A DNA stretch of 64,000 nt from Corynebacterium tuberculostearicum (GTDB taxonomy: Bacteria; Actinomycetota; Actinomycetes; Mycobacteriales; Mycobacteriaceae): assembly GCF_016894265.1 (NCBI RefSeq), contig NZ_CP069791.1:124001-188000 (forward strand), given 5' to 3'. Below the pieces are notes generated by a model that saw nothing but the letters and a program-made list of their open reading frames with translations, searched no databases and had not been told where the DNA came from. Below are positions 47,337 to 55,400 of the stretch, one piece after another (the first letter of the stretch is position 1; each line of letters opens with the position of its first letter). Position numbers and translations under genes: made by a program.

Positions 47337-47804
47337 TTACCAGCGGTAGTGGGCGAAGGCGCGGTTGGCCTCTGCCATCTTGTGAGTATCCTCACGACGC
47401 TTAACGGAAGCGCCGAGGCCGTTGGAGGCATCCAGGATCTCGTTTGCGAGACGCTCAATCATGGAGTTCTCGCGACGCTGGCGGGTGAAGGTCACCATCC
47501 AGCGCAGTGCCAGGGTGGTAGCACGGTCAGGGCGAACCTCAACCGGCACCTGGTAGGTAGCGCCACCGACACGGCGGGAGCGAACCTCGAGGTCTGGGCG
47601 GATGTTGCCCAGTGCCTTTTCCAGGGTGCCAACCGGATCGGTACCGGTCTTCTCGCGGCAAGCCTCGAGAGCGCCGTAGACGATGCGCTCTGCGGTGGAC
47701 TTCTTGCCGTCCTGGAGGATCTTGTTGACGAGCATGGTGACCTGCTCGGAGTTGTATACCGGGTCCTTGACTACAGGACGCTTCGGAGCAGCATTCTTAC
47801 GCAT
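47337..47804 (-). CDS. rpsG: 30S ribosomal protein S7
   Basis: S7 nucleates assembly of the small-subunit head. The 155-aa protein starts [20 protein letters not shown] and contains [27 protein letters not shown] and a C-terminal [13 protein letters not shown]. It follows rpsL by 6 nt. Confidence 0.98.
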   Translation of the reverse strand: MRKNAAPKRPVVKDPVYNSEQVTMLVNKILQDGKKSTAERIVYGALEACREKTGTDPVGTLEKALGNIRPDLEVRSRRVGGATYQVPVEVRPDRATTLALRWMVTFTRQRRENSMIERLANEILDASNGLGASVKRREDTHKMAEANRAFAHYRW

Positions 47805-47810
47805 TGTTTA

Positions 47811-48182
47811 TTACTGTCCCTTCTTTGCGCCGTAACGGGAACGTGCCTGCTTACGGTCCTTGACACCCTGGGTATCCAGAGCGCCGCGGACGATCTTGTA
47901 ACGAACACCAGGAAGGTCCTTCACACGGCCGCCGCGAACGAGGACCATGGAGTGCTCCTGCAGGTTGTGGCCCTCACCCGGAATGTAGGCGGAAACCTCA
48001 ATACCGGTGGTCAGGCGAACACGAGCAACCTTACGCAGTGCGGAGTTCGGCTTCTTAGGAGTGGTGGTGTACACACGGGTGCACACACCGCGACGCTGCG
48101 GGGAACCCTTCAGCGCAGCGGTAGACACCTCAGAACGCTTGCTGTGGCGGCCCTTGCGGACCAGCTGCTGAATAGTTGGCAT
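47811..48182 (-). CDS. rpsL: 30S ribosomal protein S12
   Basis: S12 controls decoding fidelity. The 123-aa sequence has [20 protein letters not shown] with the streptomycin-site Lys pair intact and [20 protein letters not shown] with the second Lys intact, so there is no sequence sign of streptomycin resistance. It begins the str operon, behind a readable promoter and leader hairpin. Confidence 0.98.
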   Translation of the reverse strand: MPTIQQLVRKGRHSKRSEVSTAALKGSPQRRGVCTRVYTTTPKKPNSALRKVARVRLTTGIEVSAYIPGEGHNLQEHSMVLVRGGRVKDLPGVRYKIVRGALDTQGVKDRKQARSRYGAKKGQ

Positions 48183-48323
48183 TTAACAGTCTTTCTGTCG
48201 AATCGCACCGAAGCCAAAAGAAAGGAACCAAACATGCCAAAATAGGCGCTCTTTCCCGGGGCGCTGCCGCATGTCCAGAACTCTTTCCAAAGCCGGTGCT
48301 TTGTAAAGGATCAGACTCTTCAC

Positions 48324-48391
48324 CGCGCGCCTAGAAAGGCACGCGTAGTGAACTGAGGTTTAGAGTAGCAAACCGATCGCGCTTGATACAA
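48324..48391 (-). promoter_or_regulatory. rpsL promoter and leader hairpin
   Basis: On the minus strand TTGTAT (48386-48391), an 18-nt spacer and TACTCT (48362-48367) form a good vegetative promoter. About 16 nt later the leader holds a stem CGCGTGCCT / AGGCGCGCG with a TTCT loop (48324-48345, one mismatch). The leader to the rpsL ATG is about 170 nt. Confidence 0.6.
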
Positions 48392-48415
48392 AACGCAACC
48401 AGGTCCTTCCTCCTG

Positions 48416-48967
48416 CTAGGACCATTCCCAGACCAGGTCCGCCTCGGCGGCCTTGGTGGCAAAGTAGTCCTTTTCCTGTTCTTCCCAGGTTTCAAACCAC
48501 TGCTCGTAGTCAGGCTCGCGGGCGATGGCGCGTTCGCGGCGTTGGTCCCGGGGGCCATCGATAAGCACGCTTACCACCGCTCCCCTCTCCTTTGCTGCTG
48601 CGATATTGGCCGGGGTTACCGAGCCCACGCCTTCGACAATAAGGTCATCGCGGACGTCCAGACTTGCCCAGTCTCCAGGGGCGTCTGCCTCCCAATCCCA
48701 GCGCCAATAGCCCGGGTTCATGGTGCGCAACACCTGCTCTGCCACCATGTCAGAGCCCTTGTCCAACCCGTGCCAGCCGGGATAGAACTCATCGAGGTGC
48801 ACTACCCGCCAATTGGTGCGCTCGGCCAGCGCGGCGGAAGTCCAGGTTTTTCCGGCGCCCGAAGGGCCGTCGATAAGTACGGTCACCGGCTTGAAGGCAC
48901 GCTTTCTGGCTGCCGCCAGCTTGACGACGTCCTCTAAAAGGCGCTCTAGTTGGCTATCAAAGTCCAT
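48416..48967 (-). CDS. P-loop nucleoside/uridine kinase-like protein
   Basis: The 183-aa cytoplasmic protein has Walker A DGPSGAGKTWTSAALAE (about 33-49), a VVHLDEFYPGWHGLD segment like the uridine-kinase DDFY motif, and RDDLIVEGVGS as a Walker B-like strand. The C-terminal DQRRERAIAREPDYEQWFE looks like a lid. The substrate is unknown; a small-molecule or nucleoside kinase is most likely. It lies between the ECF transporter genes and rpsL, 26 nt from ykoC. Confidence 0.82.
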   Translation of the reverse strand: MDFDSQLERLLEDVVKLAAARKRAFKPVTVLIDGPSGAGKTWTSAALAERTNWRVVHLDEFYPGWHGLDKGSDMVAEQVLRTMNPGYWRWDWEADAPGDWASLDVRDDLIVEGVGSVTPANIAAAKERGAVVSVLIDGPRDQRRERAIAREPDYEQWFETWEEQEKDYFATKAAEADLVWEWS

Positions 48968-48993
48968 GGTCGCTCAATCACTGCTTTCGCGGT

Positions 48994-49764
48994 TTATAGG
49001 CCGAAGAATCTCCAGGCCCCAGTGAGTACCGAAACTACCACCGGTACGAAAGCGAAGACAGTACCTAGGGCCATAATCCACCCATCGCGGGCCCGCAGGC
49101 GGGACTCGCGCGCCCATGTCCGTGCCCTTCCTCCAGGTGGAGTACGACCAAATCCGCGCGCCTCCATAGCCGTGGCCAACTTGCCACCGCGGCGCAGCGC
49201 GATGACCAAAAGCCCGAAGGACATAGTAAGCAGATGCTTCAGCTTGCCGACGTCCGTCAGCCCCCTCGCCCTGCGCGCCATACCCAACGACTGCCAGTCA
49301 GATTGAAAGAGCGTCATCATACGCACACCGGCCACCGCACCAATAACAAACCGCGAGGGTAGCTTCAGGATCTGCGATAGGGCATCTCCCAATTCGGTCG
49401 GATCAATATCGCGGGCTAGGACCACCATGGGTAGGGCCACTGCAAAGACACGCAGCGTAATGGCGATCGCGAGGGTCAGCGAGTTCTGTGTGACCGTAAT
49501 AAGCCACCAGCTGAAGTACTCCGTGCCACCAGGCTCGCCATATAGCAGCATCGAGATGCCAGAAATCGGTGCAATGAGAAAGAGGAACCAACCGCCCTTT
49601 AGTAGCTGCCCCCATGACACCCCGCACAGCGGCGCGAGGATCAGGGTAAGCGTCAGCGATACCGCAGCCGAGATCCAGTCAATGGAGGCCAATAGTGGGG
49701 TAACCCAGATAAACATCAAAAAGATGCGGCTAAGCGGATTAGCCCCGTGCAAAAGATTAGGCAC
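48994..49764 (-). CDS. ykoC: ECF transporter T component (HMP/thiamine type)
   Basis: The 256-aa membrane protein couples the ATPase to the substrate component. Helices include PLSRIFLMFIWVTPLLASID and LKHLLTMSFGLLVIALRRGG, with the T-family ARG-containing coupling motifs MARRARGL and MEARGFGR. GTG 49764 (CCT AAT follows) is preceded by GGAGG inside the end of ykoD; the genes overlap by 8 nt. Upstream in-frame residues belong to ykoD DNA in another frame and are not used. Confidence 0.85.
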   Translation of the reverse strand: MPNLLHGANPLSRIFLMFIWVTPLLASIDWISAAVSLTLTLILAPLCGVSWGQLLKGGWFLFLIAPISGISMLLYGEPGGTEYFSWWLITVTQNSLTLAIAITLRVFAVALPMVVLARDIDPTELGDALSQILKLPSRFVIGAVAGVRMMTLFQSDWQSLGMARRARGLTDVGKLKHLLTMSFGLLVIALRRGGKLATAMEARGFGRTPPGGRARTWARESRLRARDGWIMALGTVFAFVPVVVSVLTGAWRFFGL

Positions 49765-51184
49765 CGCGCACCTCCACTCGGTGATCCCCCAAGGCCTGGA
49801 TAAATAGCGGGTCATGGGTAATGGAGGCGATGGTGATGCCGTCATCCGCCAATTGCCGCAGCAAGCGCACCAGCTCCACAAAGGTCTGAGGGTCTTGCCC
49901 AAAGGTGGGCTCATCCAAGAGCAGCACCGACGGCGCGGTCACCAAGGCAGTGGCCACAGATAGGCGTCGTTTCTCGCCGCCCGAGAGCGTAAACGGGTTA
50001 GCGTCTAAGAGATGTTGCAGGCGCAGTGATTCCACCAGCTGCGCGATCCTTTCCTCCGGCGGGTCCGCGCGCATTACCTTGGGCGCAACGCGCAGCTCTT
50101 CGGCCACCGTGCGGGCGACGAATTGGTGCTCCGGATTCTGGAAGACAAAGCCAATGCGGTCCGCTAGCTCGCGTGATTTCCAGCGGAGCGGTGACCCTTT
50201 GACCCCGCGTCGCACGAAATCGGCCACCCCAATTTCCCCGGATTTAGCCGGCAGCAACCCGGCCATGGTCATCAACCAGGTGGACTTACCCGCGCCATTC
50301 GGCCCGGTAATGACCGTGGATGCTCCCGCCGGCAGCGCAATCGTGCGTGGTGGCCCATAACGCGTGACGAGGTCGGTGCTCCACAGCGCGGCTTCGCGCT
50401 GCGCAAGCTCGGCCTCGCTGAGGCGGCGCGCCTGCAGCAGGCCGGAGACCTGGCGGCGCTGGGCCACCTCCGCGAAGGAAGTATCCGCTACGATGCGCCC
50501 GCGGTCCAGCTCCACTGCGCGGTCGAGCACACCGTCCCACGCTGCGTGCTGGTGCTCTACCACCACGAGCGTCGCGCCGGTTTCTTCCACCAGCCTAGAG
50601 ACCGCTCGCACCACATCGCGCGCGCCGGCTGGATCCAGGTTGGCCGTGGGCTCATCCAGCAGCACCACACCCGCGCCCATCGCAATGACACCGGCCAACG
50701 CCAAACGCTGTTTTTGGCCACCAGAAAGCCTCTCAGTGGGAAAATCCAGCGGTACAAAAGGCCCCACCAACTCCTTGGCAGCCGCTACTCGACGCCAAAT
50801 ATCCTCACGCGGGTAAGCCAGGTTCTCACAGCCGAATGCAATGTCATCGCCTACGCGCGCGGAGATCACCTGCGAGTCTGGGTCCTGGAGCACCAACCCC
50901 ACCGGGATGGAGCGCCCCGGTTCCTCCACCATGCCGGTGGAGTCTTCAAGAAGAATCTCGCCTGTGCGAGTTCCCTCCTCATCGGAGCCGAGCACTCCTG
51001 CCATCGCGGCCAGCAAAGTGGACTTACCCGATCCCGAGTCACCACACAGCAGTACCCGCTCGCCTGGCTCAATGACCAAGTCAATATCGGCCAAAGCCGG
51101 CTGCTTTCGTCCCGCATGGGTCCACCCAAAGCCACGGGCGGTTATCTTGGTGGCATTTCCCGCCAGCGTTGAAAAATCAGACAC
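49757..51184 (-). CDS. ykoD: ECF transporter double ATP-binding protein (YkoD-like)
   Basis: Fused tandem ATPase driving the thiamine-precursor ECF transporter. In 475 aa there are two complete cassettes. The first has Walker A LLCGDSGSGKSTLLAAM, signature LSGGQKQRLALAGVI and Walker B VVLLDEPTANLDP. The second, after about residue 245, has ITGPNGAGKSTWLMTMAG, LSGGEKRRLSVATAL and VLLLDEPTFGQDP. The layout is that of YkoD (two domains in one chain). It follows ykoE by 14 nt. Confidence 0.93.
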   Translation of the reverse strand: MSDFSTLAGNATKITARGFGWTHAGRKQPALADIDLVIEPGERVLLCGDSGSGKSTLLAAMAGVLGSDEEGTRTGEILLEDSTGMVEEPGRSIPVGLVLQDPDSQVISARVGDDIAFGCENLAYPREDIWRRVAAAKELVGPFVPLDFPTERLSGGQKQRLALAGVIAMGAGVVLLDEPTANLDPAGARDVVRAVSRLVEETGATLVVVEHQHAAWDGVLDRAVELDRGRIVADTSFAEVAQRRQVSGLLQARRLSEAELAQREAALWSTDLVTRYGPPRTIALPAGASTVITGPNGAGKSTWLMTMAGLLPAKSGEIGVADFVRRGVKGSPLRWKSRELADRIGFVFQNPEHQFVARTVAEELRVAPKVMRADPPEERIAQLVESLRLQHLLDANPFTLSGGEKRRLSVATALVTAPSVLLLDEPTFGQDPQTFVELVRLLRQLADDGITIASITHDPLFIQALGDHRVEVRGA

Positions 51185-51198
51185 CGAAACAACACGCC

Positions 51199-51813
51199 CT
51201 AAGCGCGCTGTTCACGGCCTGCGGCAAAGCGATCCAAGGCACCGGTCTTCGCCAACGCCTTGACCACAAAATAGCCCAACGCACCGGCCAAAATGGCACC
51301 GGAAACGCTCAGCGTAGCCAGGTAAATAATCTTAAACTCAAAGCTACGAGCCAGGTTGCCGGAGAGAAACAGCTCCAGAACAAAAGCACCCCAACCGGCA
51401 GCCATGCCGGCCAAGATAGACACGCCCAGACCAAACCTACGGTAGAGGAAAATTGCCAGGATGATCTCCACACCAATGCCCTGCGCGAGGCCGGAGTACA
51501 GGGTGCTAAAGCCCCACTGGGAGCCCAGCACCGCAGAAACGGTTGCGGCAAGAACCTCCACATAGACAGCCGCACCCGGCTTGCGAATAATCAGGCCACC
51601 CAGCACGCCACCGATAAGCCAAATACCAGTAGCAATGCCTCCCAGGCCCGGAGTCACGGCATCCATGGCCTCAAACCAGGCATAGCCCACCGCATTCCAC
51701 CCCAGGAACACGAAACCACAGGCCACGCCCAAAACGGACGCCACCACAATATCGACCACGCGCCAGTTCAAGCTGCGCTTCGGTGCTGCAGACACACGTG
51801 TATTAGTAGTCAT
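51199..51813 (-). CDS. ykoE: ECF transporter substrate-binding component, YkoE family
   Basis: The 204-aa membrane protein is the S component, likely for hydroxymethylpyrimidine or a related thiamine precursor. About five helices are visible, with GGVLGGLIIRKPGAAVYVEV and QWGFSTLYSGLAQGIGVEII typical of YkoE. ATG 51813 starts just after the TPP riboswitch; the frame upstream of it reads through the aptamer and is not used. It heads the ykoE-ykoD-ykoC operon. Confidence 0.9.
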   Translation of the reverse strand: MTTNTRVSAAPKRSLNWRVVDIVVASVLGVACGFVFLGWNAVGYAWFEAMDAVTPGLGGIATGIWLIGGVLGGLIIRKPGAAVYVEVLAATVSAVLGSQWGFSTLYSGLAQGIGVEIILAIFLYRRFGLGVSILAGMAAGWGAFVLELFLSGNLARSFEFKIIYLATLSVSGAILAGALGYFVVKALAKTGALDRFAAGREQRA

Positions 51814-51820
51814 AATTTCC

Positions 51821-51936
51821 TCCCTCTCGCCGGCATTATCCGGATCAGGTTCAACGGTTCGCCACAACTTCTGTGGCATCTCAGCCTCTACCTTGCTCAA
51901 CGAGCTCAGTGTCAGCACAGGCAAAAGCACCCGTGA
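51821..51936 (-). promoter_or_regulatory. TPP (THI-box) riboswitch upstream of ykoE
   Basis: On the minus strand the conserved blocks appear in order: GGGTGC (about 51928-51933), GGCTGAGATG (51878-51887), GAACCTGATCCGGATAATG (51836-51854) and GCCGGCGAGAGGGAG (to 51821). P3 is a 10-bp stem, GCTTTTGCCT / AGGTAGAGGC, with an inserted GAGCTCGTTGAGCA-type P3a arm. The 3' end runs into GGGAGGAAA before the ATG, suggesting control of translation initiation by thiamine pyrophosphate. GATAAT (about 51945-51951) is a possible -10. Confidence 0.93.
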
Positions 51937-52171
51937 TTTGTGCAATTATCAAACCTCAGTCACGAGCCACACAGACGTATGCGCGTTCCTGACCAAAAGC
52001 TGTACTCATCCTAGCAAGTCCCAACACCCCTACCCCTTACTACCACCCCGCACGCAGCATAAGGTTCAGCCACATCATCGAGACTTGTCTACCTACCCAG
52101 CACCGAACGAGCACCTTCCCCACAGCGCGACCCAGATGCTCACCACCCTCCACCAAAGCCACCCAAAACAA
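51937..52171. other. Intergenic DNA between the riboswitch and the surface-protein terminator
   Basis: No gene is supported. It holds the probable ykoE promoter near 51945-51980 and then C/A-rich plus-strand DNA with no convincing frame or repeat. Confidence 0.4.
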
Positions 52172-52209
52172 TGAAACCCTGCGGAGCGCCAACAAACGCC
52201 ACGCAGGGT
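52172..52209 (-). terminator. Terminator downstream of the large surface-protein gene
   Basis: ACCCTGCG (52176-52183) and CGCAGGGT (52202-52209) form a perfect 8-bp stem. On the minus strand it is followed by TTCATTGTTTTG. It lies about 200 nt past the surface-protein stop. Confidence 0.65.
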
Positions 52210-52278
52210 CAAGATCTGAGGTCAATTGCCCAGCCAAAATCACCAGCGCAATCAGCAATCAGACGTAAGAAGACGATA

Positions 52279-52324
52279 GGCCGTTAGCACCAGCAATCGC
52301 TACGGACTGTACTGGGCTAACGGC
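52279..52324. repeat. Inverted repeat GGCCGTTAGC / GCTAACGGCC
   Basis: Perfect 10-bp arms (52279-52288 and 52315-52324) flank 26 nt, downstream of the surface-protein stop. There is no T-run. It could be a 3' stabilising hairpin, a weak terminator or a protein-binding dyad. Confidence 0.6.
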
Positions 52325-52408
52325 CAATACCGTTCCCTAATCGGTGGGAAGATTACGCCCTTCCCGTGGCGCGGAAGTGCAAGACTCTAAACGATCCCGC
52401 ACTCACGA

Positions 52409-55400
52409 TTACTTGGAGGAGCTGGAAGAGCTGGAGGAACCAGCGCCCGGAGCACAGGAGTTGATGAGCAATCCCAGTGCCAGTGCGCCAGCCGCAGCCA
52501 GAGCAATTCCGCCACCAATGCGGCCAGCCTCTGGGCTAACCTTCTTCAGCATCAGGTCAATCTGGTTAGCCTGCTTTGCAAGCGGGCCATTGAAGATACC
52601 CAGCTGTTTTTGCAGCTGAGCATTCTTCTGACCCAGCTGACGGTTGATGCCATCAATCTGTGCAGAGACCTGCTTTACCAGCGGGGAGAAGCCCGGGATG
52701 TTCATCTGGGAAGCCAGACCAATCGGCAGCAGGAACAGCAGCGGCAAGCCAAGGCCGGCAGCAGCCGGAGCACAGCGCTCCCAATCAACGTTGGAAGAAC
52801 CATCCAGGATGCTGGAGCCATCAGTAATGCTGGAACCAGACTCATCCTTCTCTTCGATGGCGACCTCAACAGTGTCAATCACCTTGCCTTCAGGATCCTT
52901 GACCTCAACGACAATCTTGTCGCCAGGCTTGGCATCCTCATTCGGCTTCACAGTGATGTTGCCGTTTTCATCAATCTCAGCGGTACCCGGACCGTCAGTT
53001 ACCTCAACGGTAGTGCCAGGCTTAACGTCACCGGAATTAGGATCCTTGTCAATCTCTACGGACTCACCCGGAGTCGTCTTAGAGTCGTTCCAATTCGGCT
53101 CGTCCGTGTCCGAATCCGAATTCTCTACTAGGTCCGCAACACCGTTGTCGTTCTTGTCAGTAATACCGGTATCGCCAAGGCCGTCGCCGTCCTCGTCGTT
53201 GACCGAGCCCTCTGGAACTTCAGACTCCTCAGCGTTGGTCTTACCGTCACCATCGGTGTCTTCGTCACCATCATTGGTGCCGTCACCATCGGTATCCGGG
53301 TTCAGCGGGTCAAGGCAAGCTTCCTTCTCATCATCGTTGGAAACACCGTCGCCATCAGCGTCCGGATCCTCCTTGTTGATGATTTTGTCGCCGTCCTTAT
53401 CACCCTTCGGACCATCCTCATCATCCTTATCGATGATATCCGGGATGCCATCGCCATCAGAGTCCTTGGACTCATCAACGGTTGGGTCAGACTCCTCAGC
53501 ATTGGACTTACCGTCACCATCGGTGTCCTTTTCACCGTCCGGAGTCTTGTTTCCGTCCTTATCCTTAGTCTTCGGGTCGTACGGGTCCGTACCGGCAGCC
53601 TTCTCGTCAGAGTTGTTGACGCCATCGCCATCGATATCCGGGTCAACCGCATCCGGGATGCCGTCGTTATCGGTGTCATTGGTCAGCGGGCCATCGGTGA
53701 TATCAGCCTCGCCGTCCTCCGGATCCTTATCGGTAACACCGGTATCGCCAAGGCCGTCGCCGTCCTTATCCTCAACCGAGCCCTCCGGAACCTCAGACTC
53801 ATCCTTGTTCTTCTTACCGTCACCGTCGGTGTCCTCGTCACCATCATTGATGCCGTCACCATCGGTATCCGGGTTCAGAGGATCAAGGCCAGCTTCCTTC
53901 TCATCATCGTTGGAAACACCGTCGCCATCAGCGTCCGGATCCTCCTTGTTGATGATTTTGTCGCCGTCCTTATCACCCTCCGGACCGTCCTCGTTATCGC
54001 GGTCGACGATATCCGGGATGCCGTCCTTGTCCTTATCGGTGATTTCGGCTTCACCCGGGATTTCCTTACCGTCCGGCCCAACCGGAACCTCGGACTCGTC
54101 CTTGTTCTTGATGCCGTCACCGTCGGTGTCCTCGTCACCATCGTTGACGCCATCACCATCGGTATCCGGGTTCTTCGGATCGGTACCGGCAGCCTTCTCG
54201 TCAGCATTGTTGACGCCGTCACCGTCGATATCCGGATCCTGGGAATCCGGGATACCGTCACCATCGGTGTCCGGATCCTCAATCATGCGCTCGGTTACGG
54301 TGAGGTCGAAGGAATCAGTAGCGGTAATATCCTTACCCTCATCATCCTTCAGCACTGCCTTAACAGTGATGTCCTTCCAAGTCTCCAGCTCAGCATCAGC
54401 AGGAACATCGCCCTCAATAGCCTTGGTATCCGGGTTGTACTTCAAGAACTTCGGCAAACCATCAACAGTTACCTCAGCACCATCAGTAGCCCTAACCGGG
54501 ATGGAAACCTCCTTCTCACCACGCTGAACCTTCATGTTCGGGATAGCATCCACAGTCACAGCAATGTTCGGGTCGTTTACGTCAACAGTGACATCAACAG
54601 TATCGGTGGACTTATCCGGGTAAGTCACAATAACCGGAACGGTGATCTTGTCACCAGGCTTGGCATCCTCCGGAACCGGAACGGTGATCTCACCAGTGTT
54701 CTCATCAACCTTTACGCCCTCAGGAGCATCCTCGCCCGGCTTGAACGTGGTGCCCTCAGGAGCCTTGGTGTCCTTGCCGTCCTTGTCCTTGAACTCAGGC
54801 TTGTCGATCTTGACATCGTCACCAGGCTTACCGGTGCCGTCATTGTACTCCGGCTCGAACTCGTCGTTCTGCTTTGTTTGAGGCGTTGCTTCCTCGACCT
54901 CGAACGGAGCGGAACCGACAGTCCTGGTGCCATCCTCCAAGACTGCAACAACCGGAACATCAAACTTGGTGCCCGGCTCTGCACCCTCCGGGAAGGTCAG
55001 AGTCACTTCACCAGTGGCCTCGTCCAGCTCAACGGTGTAGCCTTCAGGCTCCTCGAACGTACCCGGAAGCTCGAACTTGGAAACCGGCGACGGCAGGTCC
55101 TCGCCCTTTTCCGACTCCACCTCATCGGTAGTGGTGGTGTTGTCAAAGGTCGGAACACCTGACTCCAGCGGCTCACCCGGAGCACCTTCAGTCTCCTCGT
55201 ACACCGGAGCCCAACCGACCAGCACAGTGAAGGAGTCAGCGGCGATACGGCTGCCGCGGGCGTTGTCTTCGTCGATATCAACCGGGTAGAGGTCCGCACG
55301 GAACGTCGTGGTCTTGTCAATGCCGTCCGGGAACAGATCTTCATCACCCGTGTCCAGCGGGAAGGAAGGCAATTCACCGTTCGCGTCCGCCTTCAACGGC

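Noticed and set aside
53100..54300. Repeated DNA that could resemble a repeat array
   Set aside because: The repeats are in frame, encode calcium-binding units, and lack the constant repeat plus unique spacer pattern of CRISPR.
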